This document shows positions 54,236 through 61,775 of a DNA stretch of 64,000 bases, in pieces (the stretch's first letter is position 1; each line of letters starts with the position of its first letter). The DNA comes from Calditerrivibrio nitroreducens DSM 19672 (GTDB lineage: Bacteria > Chrysiogenota > Deferribacteres > Deferribacterales > Calditerrivibrionaceae). Both the position numbers and the translations under genes were made by a program. The DNA lies in NCBI RefSeq assembly GCF_000183405.1, contig NC_014758.1, positions 620,001 to 684,000 on the forward strand, in the 5' to 3' direction. Below the pieces are notes generated by a model that did not search any database, was not told the origin of the DNA, and worked only from the letters and a program-made list of their open reading frames with translations.

Positions 54236-54804
54236 ATAAATTTGATACTACTTCCCTGGCTGAAATAAGCCAGGGAAGGCTTTTTATGTATTCTTCAATG
54301 TTTAAATATATTGATAACGTTGTTGCTGAAAAAGATCAGGATAATTCGTTAATTGAAGCGATAAGATTATTCGACGATGAGTTGTACAGTGTTTTGTCTA
54401 AGTTAGATAACTCTTTGTGTCTTACACTATGTTTAACAGAGATTGATATAGATATCAAACCATCAGAGACACCAATTTTAATTAATAATCTACAAGAATA
54501 CTTCTATTATGAAAATTACGATTATTATTATAAAGATAAGCCAGATCATCTGCTCAACTATCTCCATTACATGATATATAAAATTTATAATTCCATTGAA
54601 TACCTAAAAGAGAATGATATAGAGTCATTTGAAAATAACCTGAAGTATCAGATTCGGTTTTTAAATGTACATTTTTTAGACTTTTTGTCAAAACGAAGTC
54701 ATAATGAGATTGTAAATTCATTTTTATATAAGCTTAAGTCCCTTGTAAAAAATGATTGCAGTCTGATAACAGGTGATTATATAAAATTATTTGGAGCTAA
54801 TTAG
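54229..54804 (+). CDS. TorD/DmsD-like molybdoenzyme chaperone
   Basis: 191 aa, all-helical. Start overlaps the ttrA end by 7 bp. ISQGRLFMYSSMFKYID at the N terminus and RFLNVHFLDFLSKRS (~143) resemble the TorD family layout, where the latter is the region around the conserved H-x-x-x-[WF]. It would bind the TtrA Tat signal and hold the apoprotein until MGD insertion. Divergent in sequence, so context carries much of the call. Confidence 0.78.
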   Translation: MVNKFDTTSLAEISQGRLFMYSSMFKYIDNVVAEKDQDNSLIEAIRLFDDELYSVLSKLDNSLCLTLCLTEIDIDIKPSETPILINNLQEYFYYENYDYYYKDKPDHLLNYLHYMIYKIYNSIEYLKENDIESFENNLKYQIRFLNVHFLDFLSKRSHNEIVNSFLYKLKSLVKNDCSLITGDYIKLFGAN

Positions 54805-54820
54805 TTTTTTTTTATTTTTG

Positions 54821-54849
54821 TTTACTAATGAACTTTTTTGTATTATTAT
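54821..54849 (+). promoter_or_regulatory. Promoter of the PpiC gene
   Basis: TTTACT (54821-54826), 17-bp spacer, TATTAT (54844-54849), ~30 nt before ATG with AAGGAG. Confidence 0.5.
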
Positions 54850-54879
54850 CTTCATAATCTAAAACACTAAGGAGTTTTT

Positions 54880-55821
54880 ATGAGAGTACTGTTATTTTTG
54901 TTTATGTTTCTTTTTGCTGTCTCTGTTTTTGCGGCGGATGTGACGGTTGCAAAAGTTGGAAAGGTGAATATCTCTGAAAAAGAGGTGAATATTATCTTAA
55001 ATGATATTGTTATGAAACAGGGGATCGATCCAAGAACAATTGATCAAAACAACCCAAAAGTTGCGGAAGTTAAAAATGATATAGTGAAAAATCTTGTCCA
55101 AAGAGAGATTTTACTTACCCTTGCCATGAAGTCTATCCCTAAGGATATTGATAAAAAAACTTCTGAATCTTACGAAAATTTAAAAAAGAAGTATAAAGAT
55201 CCAAAAGATTTTGAAAATGCAATGAAGAGTGCAGGAACAAATGAAAAAGAGGTCAAAGAGAAGATTAAAAAGAATTTAATCCTTGAAAACTATGTAAATA
55301 GTATTGCAAAAGATATTAAGATTACAGAGCAGGAAAAAAAGGATTTCTATGAAAAGAACAAAGATATCTTCAAAGATCCAGAGATGGTAAAAGCAAGCCA
55401 TATATTAATAAAAGTGGATGATAAGCAAAATGATAAAGATGCCAAGAGTAAAATAGATTCGATTTATAAAGAACTAAAATCTGGAAAAAGTTTTGAGGAA
55501 CTTGCCAAGAAATATTCTCAGGATGGCTCCGCTGCAAATGGTGGTGATTTAGGTTTTTTCCCAAGAGGTGCTATGGTGAAAGAGTTTGAAAATGTGGCAT
55601 TCTCCACACCTGCAGGGAAATTTAGTGAGCCTTTTAAAACGCAATATGGCTATCATATAGTAAAGGTGACTGAAAAAAGACCAGCTAAAACTTATACTTA
55701 TGAGGAAGTTTCCAATCATATCGAAGGAAAGCTAAGAATGGATAAACTTAAAGGGATTCTGGATAAAAAGGTTGAGGAAGGTAAAAAGTCTGTAAAAGTG
55801 GAGATTTTGAAGAAATATTAA
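54880..55821 (+). CDS. Periplasmic parvulin-type peptidyl-prolyl isomerase
   Basis: 313 aa. Signal peptide VLLFLFMFLFAVSVFAA. A SurA/PrsA-like N-terminal chaperone region (~20-165; KVGKVNISEKEVNIIL) is followed by the PpiC parvulin domain (~170-268): VKASHILIKVDDKQND, FEELAKKYSQDGSAANGGDLGFFPRGAMVKEFENVAF and TQYGYHIVKVTEKRPA. A short helical C terminus returns to the chaperone core. Likely folds outer-membrane or periplasmic proteins. Single gene with its own promoter. Confidence 0.95.
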   Translation: MRVLLFLFMFLFAVSVFAADVTVAKVGKVNISEKEVNIILNDIVMKQGIDPRTIDQNNPKVAEVKNDIVKNLVQREILLTLAMKSIPKDIDKKTSESYENLKKKYKDPKDFENAMKSAGTNEKEVKEKIKKNLILENYVNSIAKDIKITEQEKKDFYEKNKDIFKDPEMVKASHILIKVDDKQNDKDAKSKIDSIYKELKSGKSFEELAKKYSQDGSAANGGDLGFFPRGAMVKEFENVAFSTPAGKFSEPFKTQYGYHIVKVTEKRPAKTYTYEEVSNHIEGKLRMDKLKGILDKKVEEGKKSVKVEILKKY

Positions 55822-55848
55822 TAACTTCTATAAAAGTTTTTTTGTATA

Positions 55849-55869
55849 GAGGGTGGTTTGTCCACCCTC
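55849..55869. terminator. Bidirectional hairpin between convergent genes
   Basis: GAGGGTGG-TTTGT-CCACCCTC (55849-55856 and 55862-55869), 8 bp, just after the PpiC gene and 2 bp beyond the nitroreductase stop. U tracts are weak on both sides. Confidence 0.6.
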
Positions 55870-55871
55870 AA

Positions 55872-56495
55872 TTAGATGATTTTTGAAAATTTCTTTACGT
55901 TTCTTCTGAAAGCCCTTGGTAGCAGAACAGCATCTTTTTTAAATTTGCCACAGGCAATGATTACGGGGATAATTACATTCTCGGGTAGATTTAAGAGGTT
56001 CTTAACTTTATTTTCATCAAAACCGTCCATTGGATGTGTTTCATATCCAAATGCCATTGCTGCATACATTAAAGACATAGCATAAAAAGAGCTGTTTTTG
56101 ACAGCAAATATCTTTCTTTTTAGAGAGTCCTGTGTTTCATAAAGTCCCAAAGCCATATTTTTGTAGTTTGATGCTGTCTCTTCTGACATATAACCGAGAT
56201 CCACCCAGCTTTTTAGTACGTCGTCAATATTTTCCTCCAGGGCGTGAGGATCTGCTACCACCACAAAATTACATGAGGCTTCAGAAACTTTTGCCTGATT
56301 GAAGCATGCTTCTTTAAGCTTATTTTTCATGTCAGGCGATTTTACGACAATAATTTTCCAGGGCTGAAGGTTCATTGAGGAAGGTGTGTAATTTGCAAGT
56401 TCCAGTATAGAGTTTATTTCCTCATCTGATATTGTGTAATTCTGATCAAAAAAATTGACGGATCTTCTTGATTTCAATGCTTTTTCTATATCCAT
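55872..56495 (-). CDS. Nitroreductase-family flavoprotein
   Basis: 207 aa. FMN-dependent NAD(P)H oxidoreductase. It has IEKALKSRRSVNFFD at the start (FMN phosphate contact), YTPSSMNLQPWKIIVVKS (~32-49), AAMAFGYETHPMDGFDENKVKNLLNLPEN (~144-172) and a terminal RRNVKKF. AAGGAGG precedes ATG. Physiological substrate unknown. Confidence 0.94.
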   Translation of the reverse strand: MDIEKALKSRRSVNFFDQNYTISDEEINSILELANYTPSSMNLQPWKIIVVKSPDMKNKLKEACFNQAKVSEASCNFVVVADPHALEENIDDVLKSWVDLGYMSEETASNYKNMALGLYETQDSLKRKIFAVKNSSFYAMSLMYAAMAFGYETHPMDGFDENKVKNLLNLPENVIIPVIIACGKFKKDAVLLPRAFRRNVKKFSKII

Positions 56496-56556
56496 ATTTT
56501 CCTCCTTATCTCATATCATTATAATAGGATATTTTTATAAAAGTGCAAGATTTTTA

Positions 56557-56584
56557 TTGACATAACTATTGGATAGTATAAAAA
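56557..56584 (+). promoter_or_regulatory. Promoter of coaD
   Basis: TTGACA (56557-56562), 16-bp spacer, TAAAAA (56579-56584), followed closely by GAGGAGGTG and ATG. Confidence 0.45.
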
Positions 56585-56600
56585 AGATGAGGAGGTGATG

Positions 56601-57089
56601 ATGAAGGCGTTATACCCTGGGACATTTGATCCTATGACCAATGGACACCTTGATATTATAGAAAGGGGTTCCAAAATGTTTAAGCATCTTGTGGTGGCTA
56701 TAGCTGAAAATAAGAGAAAAAAACCTCTTTTTTCTATTGAGGATAGAGTTGAAATGGCTAAAGAATCGTTAAAGTCTCTTGAAAATGTTTCGGTAGTTCC
56801 TTTTTCAAATCTTTTAATCCATTTTATGAAAGAGAACAACATAAATATTATTTTAAGAGGTTTGAGGGCCGTTTCAGATTTTGAATTTGAATTGCAGCTG
56901 GCACTTATGAACAGGAAGATGTATCCTGAGTGCGAGACTGTATTTTTGATGCCAAGTAGTAAATATATATTTTTGAGTTCCAGTATGATTAGAGAAATTG
57001 CTTCCCTTGGTGGTGATGTTTCATGTTTTGTTCCATATCCGGTATATCTTAAAATTAAAGAGAAATTCAAAACGATTAGTCAAGGATGA
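56601..57089 (+). CDS. coaD: Phosphopantetheine adenylyltransferase
   Basis: Penultimate step of CoA synthesis (PPAT). 162 aa from the third of three in-frame starts: ATG 56601 is spaced 5 nt from GGAGGT, whereas the earlier GTG/ATG lie in or against the ribosome site. KALYPGTFDPMTNGHLDIIERG carries the T/HxGH nucleotide-binding motif, IILRGLRAVSDFEFELQLALMNRK the pantetheine site, and KYIFLSSSMIREIASLGGDVS the ISSS-like ATP motif. The decayed dGTPase fragment begins immediately after its stop. Confidence 0.96.
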   Translation: MKALYPGTFDPMTNGHLDIIERGSKMFKHLVVAIAENKRKKPLFSIEDRVEMAKESLKSLENVSVVPFSNLLIHFMKENNINIILRGLRAVSDFEFELQLALMNRKMYPECETVFLMPSSKYIFLSSSMIREIASLGGDVSCFVPYPVYLKIKEKFKTISQG

Positions 57090-57090
57090 C

Positions 57091-57518
57091 AGAGGGCTAA
57101 ATCTTATTCAAAAGGTTGTGAGGGGATATTGAAGCATTCAAAAGGGAAAGGGGCTATATTTGATAAGTCTAAATTGTTATCAACCTTAGAAGGACAGTTG
57201 GTAAGGCTGGCTGATATTGTAACTTATTTAAGTTACGATCTTGGAATGATGAATCGTTAGATGAGGTAAATTTTTTGAGGGACTTTTTTTGAAAATGTTT
57301 ACAAAAATGAAAAAATAAAAATTCAATTTGACAAAGCTTGTAATGTGTTATACAATTTACTTAAATACTTTTATTCAAAGATAGATATGGTGCTAAAAAA
57401 ATATTTATATGTAAACGATAATAAAAAAGTTGCTGTTTGCGATTATCTTGCAGGTATGACTGATAGTTATGCAATAGATGTTTTTACGGATCAGTATATC
57501 CCAAAGAGGTGGAGATAG
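57091..57518 (+). pseudogene. Remnant of a dGTPase (dgt) gene, C-terminal third only
   Basis: No intact frame, but translated pieces in shifting frames line up with the C-terminal part of dNTP triphosphohydrolases. They are RGLNLIQKVVRG (57091-57126), then LKHSKGKG...LSTLEGQLVRLADIVTYLSYDL (57129-57240), then SLDEVNFLRDFF (to ~57290), then ENVYKNEKIKIQFDKACNVL and VAVCDYLAGMTDSYAIDVF ending PKRWR and a stop at 57516-57518. At least three frame changes are needed, one of them in a run of seven T at 57283-57290. The catalytic HD half is gone. This fills the only gene-free stretch over 300 bp in the window. Confidence 0.85.
57328..57356 (+). promoter_or_regulatory. Consensus promoter inside the dGTPase remnant
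   Basis: TTGACA (57328-57333), 17-bp spacer, TACAAT (57351-57356), 190 bp before the first chemotaxis gene. It may drive that operon. Confidence 0.5.
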
Positions 57519-57546
57519 ATAGCATTTTAATTTGGAGGTTTTATTT

Positions 57547-58764
57547 ATGTATAAGATATTAGCCATAGATGACAGCCCGACCATGCATCGGCTTTTCAAA
57601 ATGATTTTTAATGAAGGGGAATATGAATTAAAATTGGCGGATTCAGGCGTGACTGGGTTAGAGCTGGCAAAAGAGTTTAGACCTGATATTATACTTCTCG
57701 ATTTTGTAATGCCGAAACTAAATGGTTTTCAATTTTGTAAAATTTTGAGGGAAGAGATGGGGATAGATGATATCCCAATTTTGCTAATTACGAGTAAAGC
57801 GGAAGATGTGGGTGAAAAATTTACAGAGCGTTTTACCAAGATCGATTATATTGCAAAGCCTTTTCAGCCGGAAGAACTTATAGAAAAGATTCAGCAGATA
57901 TTGAAAATTAAAAAGGATGAAACTGAGGAGCTATTTAAAGATATCGTCCCTGATCTTACCGAGGGTGATCCTGTTTCACATGAAGAGTCACTTTCATCAG
58001 CCTCTGCCATCGATAGTATAGTTAGTAAGATAGAAAAAAGTATAATCCCATTTGTAAGAGAATATATAGAGAAGTATTTAAGATTAGAAACCGCTTATAT
58101 GATCAGTGATAATAAAGGTGATCTTCTTAACATTGACAAGATAAAAGAAATCATTTCTGATGGTGCCGGGGAGCTTGTTATTTTTAACTCTCAAGGGGTA
58201 TTTACTTTTTATTTCGATAATGGAGTTATGGCATATGGGTTCAGGGGGGATGACAAAATTGCTGATCTTTTTGAACTATGTCAGGATGTTTTCAATGTGT
58301 GTCTGCTTGAGGTTAAAACTTTCGGGGAGCTATATGAGCAGTTAAAAGAATTAAACTTTTCTGATGAGATTATAAAAAGAACATTTATAAACTATATGAT
58401 GGAGCTTTTAAATGACGCATTAACACTCGAACAATATAACTATTATGTAAATAAATTCGATATAGATAAGGATTTCTCTGTGAAGTCCTGGGTTCATACA
58501 GATAACCTTTCTAAACTTTATAAAAAGTTTATTGAAGAACAGATCGAGATAAACAAACTGCTATTTGATTCAAACATTATACCATATTATAATAGTAAAA
58601 AGGATACAAATATGTTGACAGATTTTGAGAAAAGGTTATTGAGTTTGTGTAATGGAGAAAACTCTCTGGGTAAGATTTTGGGATTTTTTGGAAATAACAA
58701 AAGATTTGTTAAAAACCTACTTGGTGCTTTGTTAATGACTAATTACATAACTATAAAATTATAG
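57547..58764 (+). CDS. Response regulator with PATAN-like output domain
   Basis: 405 aa from the ATG at 57547 (GGAGG 9 nt upstream). CheY-like receiver at 1-122: ILAIDDSPTMHRLF, phospho-Asp in IILLDFVMPKLNGF (~52), Lys in YIAKPFQPEEL. A linker follows, then a ~230-residue output region. It contains GELVIFNSQGVFTFYFDNGVMAYGFRG (~205-232), like a DUF4388/PATAN fold, and a C-terminal winged-helix-like piece (LTDFEKRLLSLCNGENSLGKILGFFG). First gene of the Pil-Chp-like chemotaxis operon. Confidence 0.87.
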   Translation: MYKILAIDDSPTMHRLFKMIFNEGEYELKLADSGVTGLELAKEFRPDIILLDFVMPKLNGFQFCKILREEMGIDDIPILLITSKAEDVGEKFTERFTKIDYIAKPFQPEELIEKIQQILKIKKDETEELFKDIVPDLTEGDPVSHEESLSSASAIDSIVSKIEKSIIPFVREYIEKYLRLETAYMISDNKGDLLNIDKIKEIISDGAGELVIFNSQGVFTFYFDNGVMAYGFRGDDKIADLFELCQDVFNVCLLEVKTFGELYEQLKELNFSDEIIKRTFINYMMELLNDALTLEQYNYYVNKFDIDKDFSVKSWVHTDNLSKLYKKFIEEQIEINKLLFDSNIIPYYNSKKDTNMLTDFEKRLLSLCNGENSLGKILGFFGNNKRFVKNLLGALLMTNYITIKL

Positions 58765-58773
58765 GGGTAGTTT

Positions 58774-59136
58774 ATGGCTAAGATATTGGTGGCTGACGAT
58801 AGTATTACTGAAAGGGAATTTATTAGGAAGATTTTGGTTGGTGAAGGACATGAGGTTGTAACCGTTGAAGATGGAGATAAAGCTATTGAAAAACTGAGAG
58901 CTGATAAGTTTGATTGTATACTTCTGGATGTTGTTATGCCAGGGAAAAATGGTTTTCAGATATGCAGGGATATCAAAAAAGATGATTTTACTAAAAACAT
59001 TCCTGTAATTTTGATAACTTCGAAGGGGCAGGATAGTGATAAGTTTTGGGGTATGAAACAGGGGGCAGATGACTATCTTGTGAAGCCTGTGAGCGAAGAG
59101 CAGATTATATCTGCCATTAAGAAATTTTTAAAATGA
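58774..59136 (+). CDS. Single-domain CheY/PilH-like response regulator
   Basis: 120 aa. KILVADDSITEREFIRKIL holds the acidic pocket. The phospho-Asp is in CILLDVVMPGKNGF (~52), the switch Thr in VILITSKGQ (~82) and the Lys in DDYLVKPVSEEQ (~104). It lies 9 bp after the previous gene, with the stop overlapping the cheW start (ATGA). Probably the phosphorylated output or sink of the CheA encoded last. Confidence 0.95.
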   Translation: MAKILVADDSITEREFIRKILVGEGHEVVTVEDGDKAIEKLRADKFDCILLDVVMPGKNGFQICRDIKKDDFTKNIPVILITSKGQDSDKFWGMKQGADDYLVKPVSEEQIISAIKKFLK

Positions 59137-59606
59137 TAAAAGATATTTTAATAAAGAAATCCAAAGGGGAGCCAGTTTACCAAACCAGGAAACCTTTCAT
59201 GAGGTTTCTTAGATTTAGAGTGGGTGGTTTGTTCTTTCTGGTAGATTTACCTCTGGTTTTGGAGATTTCTAAACCTTTGGAATTTTACCCTGTGCCTGAT
59301 AGTAACATTTTTTTGTTGGGACTTATGAACTTAAGAAACAACATAATACCTGTTTACGATGTAAGATATATGCTTGATATTCAGACAGTATGGAAATCTG
59401 AAAAAAGTTCAGTAATAGTTCTTTCTTTTCAGGATGGGACTATCGGGTTGTTTGTGGATGAAGTAAAAGATATAGTTTCAATTTATGATGAAAGAGAGAT
59501 TTTAAGTGGTGATGATTTTATATCGGGATATGGTGTTGAGTTTGAAGGGGATAAACTGAGTATTTTAGATTTGGAATTTATTTTTAGTAAAAATGATAAG
59601 GAGTAA
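59133..59606 (+). CDS. cheW: CheW-like coupling protein
   Basis: 157 aa. FLRFRVGGLFFLVDLPLVLEISKP starts the CheW fold, IFLLGLMNLRNNIIPVYDVRYMLDI is the core signature (~68-92) and IGLFVDEVKDIVSI follows. Scaffolds the receptor and CheA. It is 3 bp before the receptor gene. Confidence 0.95.
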   Translation: MIKDILIKKSKGEPVYQTRKPFMRFLRFRVGGLFFLVDLPLVLEISKPLEFYPVPDSNIFLLGLMNLRNNIIPVYDVRYMLDIQTVWKSEKSSVIVLSFQDGTIGLFVDEVKDIVSIYDEREILSGDDFISGYGVEFEGDKLSILDLEFIFSKNDKE

Positions 59607-59609
59607 TCT

Positions 59610-61775
59610 ATGGCACAAAAGGTTTCAGGAAAAAGTATAATAACAAAGTTTATATTTTTTGCAATACTTATTATTTTTCTTGCTTCTTTCATCTCTGGTT
59701 ACATAATTTATTATCAATCAAAACAGAAGCAGATTGCATCTGTTTACGATGATCTTGCCACAAGGATACTTACTTTCCAGGATTCCATTGTAAAAACTAA
59801 AGATCTACCATTGAAAGATAAGATTTTAATGATGGCTTCCAGTCCTATATTCATAGAAGATGCTGCCCAGAAAAAAGATACGGGAAGTGGAGCTCTTTTT
59901 AAAAAGAGATTGAACATGACACCAGAATTTGAATTACTTGCTCTTGCTGGTTTGGATTATAAAGTTATTTCATCGGTTTCACGGATTCAGCAACAACTAC
60001 CTGATCTGCAAGAAATTTTAATAGACATAGATACCTTAAAACCTGGGGTGGCTTATGTGGAGCCTTATTTAACAAAAGATTTCCCATATTTTGTTTATTA
60101 TACCCCTGTTGTGAAAGATAACGTAGTTAAGGGAGTCCTGATAGCTTTGGTGGATGGACACAAGCTTTTGGTAAACGTTAATAGCGTTTTTACAAGACAT
60201 AAATATCATAAAGCTGAGACAACATGTTCATCATGCCATACAGGAGAAAAATCTCTTGAAAATGTTGGTTTTCCGATGATTTTTGATAAGGATGGTGTTT
60301 TGCTAATTTCTCCTATACATGGGGATAAATCATTGGTAGGTGAAGAAAAACAATTTAAAGAGATCTATGATCAAATAAAAGCTAAGCTTGCAAACACCGA
60401 TAAATATGAAGGTGAGATAACATATAAAGGGAAGGAATTTATATGTTCATTTGCTAAGTTTGAAATTAATAGGCTTCCAATGTTAATTGGGATGCTTAAA
60501 AATAAAAATTATGTTCTTGCCACTATAGAGCGGGGTAGGTTTCTTTCTATTACAATTACTGCTGCACTCGTATTAATAATTATCCTATTTAGTATAATTT
60601 ATCTTAGAAAAACCCTATCCCCACTAAAAGAGCTTTCGGTAACGATGGAGAAAGTTATGGAGGGTAATTACGATGTTCGAGCAAAAGCTGAAGGGGATGA
60701 TGAATTTGGTCAATTAAGTAAAGGTTTTAACGAAATGCTTGATAGAATTACAAAGTATATTCAGACGCAGGAAGATGTTGATAGAATGCAAAAACAGGTT
60801 ATTGCATTGCTTGAGGTAGTTTCCAATGCTGCAGATGGTGATCTTACAGTACAGGCAGAGGTGACCGCAGATGAGCTTGGTTCTGTTGCGGATGCATTCA
60901 ATATGATGACGGAAAATATGAGGTCTTTGATCAATGACATTAAGACTGCCGGTAGCTCAATTGTGGATGCTACGGAAAAGCTTCTCCTTTCAGCTGAGCA
61001 GACGAGCAAAGGGGCACAGATACAGATCGATGAGTTAAAAGATGCTGATTCAAGAATTGAGAGATTTAAAGAACTTAGTATAAAGCTTAACGAAATGGCG
61101 CAGAAAACTGTTGAAATAATTAAGGATGCTTCGATAAATGCATCTAAATCTCTTGAATTACTTGATAATACTGTGGATGCTATGTTTAACGTTAAAAGGT
61201 TTTCTCAGATGGCAAGTAAAAAAGTGAAAGCTCTGGGGGAGAAATCTCTGGCAATTGGCGATATTACAGGTGTTATTTCTGACATTTCAAATCAGACAAA
61301 TATACTGGCTCTTAATGCTGCCATTGAAGCGGCAAGGGCAGGTGAATATGGACAGGGTTTCTCTGTGGTTGCAGATGAAATTAGAAAACTTGCGGAAAGA
61401 AGTAGCAAGGCAACCAAAGAGATTGCAGATCTTATAAAATCGATCCAGTGTGAGACTGCTGAGACGGTTAAGCTTGTGGAGGAAAGTACTGTTAATATCG
61501 AAGTTAGTTCTGGTATTATAGAGAAGACGGGTGACTCGATTAAAAATATAAATACGGTTCTTATCTCTTCATCTGATGCGGTATCTGAAATGGCTGAAGG
61601 TATTGCTACTCAGGCAAAAGAGGCTGAATCTGTGGCAGAAACAATCAAGCATGTTAGAGAGATATCAGAGAAGACTGTGGAAGATGTTAAAAATACAAAC
61701 AGAATTATAGCTACACTTTCACAGCTTTCAGAGATGTTTAAAGAGGCTGTTGATAAATTTAAAGTGGAAAAATAA
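59610..61775 (+). CDS. Methyl-accepting chemotaxis protein with periplasmic haem-c motif
   Basis: 721 aa. Membrane helices at ~12-34 and ~311-333 flank a periplasmic domain of ~275 residues (dCache/PAS-like; [26 protein letters not shown]). It contains one CSSCH (206-210), preceded by several His, so a covalently bound haem c is likely. HAMP (~335-385) follows, then the signalling tip [40 protein letters not shown] (~555-595). A receptor of redox, O2 or NO type is suggested. Co-operonic with CheW and CheA. Confidence 0.94.
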   Translation: MAQKVSGKSIITKFIFFAILIIFLASFISGYIIYYQSKQKQIASVYDDLATRILTFQDSIVKTKDLPLKDKILMMASSPIFIEDAAQKKDTGSGALFKKRLNMTPEFELLALAGLDYKVISSVSRIQQQLPDLQEILIDIDTLKPGVAYVEPYLTKDFPYFVYYTPVVKDNVVKGVLIALVDGHKLLVNVNSVFTRHKYHKAETTCSSCHTGEKSLENVGFPMIFDKDGVLLISPIHGDKSLVGEEKQFKEIYDQIKAKLANTDKYEGEITYKGKEFICSFAKFEINRLPMLIGMLKNKNYVLATIERGRFLSITITAALVLIIILFSIIYLRKTLSPLKELSVTMEKVMEGNYDVRAKAEGDDEFGQLSKGFNEMLDRITKYIQTQEDVDRMQKQVIALLEVVSNAADGDLTVQAEVTADELGSVADAFNMMTENMRSLINDIKTAGSSIVDATEKLLLSAEQTSKGAQIQIDELKDADSRIERFKELSIKLNEMAQKTVEIIKDASINASKSLELLDNTVDAMFNVKRFSQMASKKVKALGEKSLAIGDITGVISDISNQTNILALNAAIEAARAGEYGQGFSVVADEIRKLAERSSKATKEIADLIKSIQCETAETVKLVEESTVNIEVSSGIIEKTGDSIKNINTVLISSSDAVSEMAEGIATQAKEAESVAETIKHVREISEKTVEDVKNTNRIIATLSQLSEMFKEAVDKFKVEK

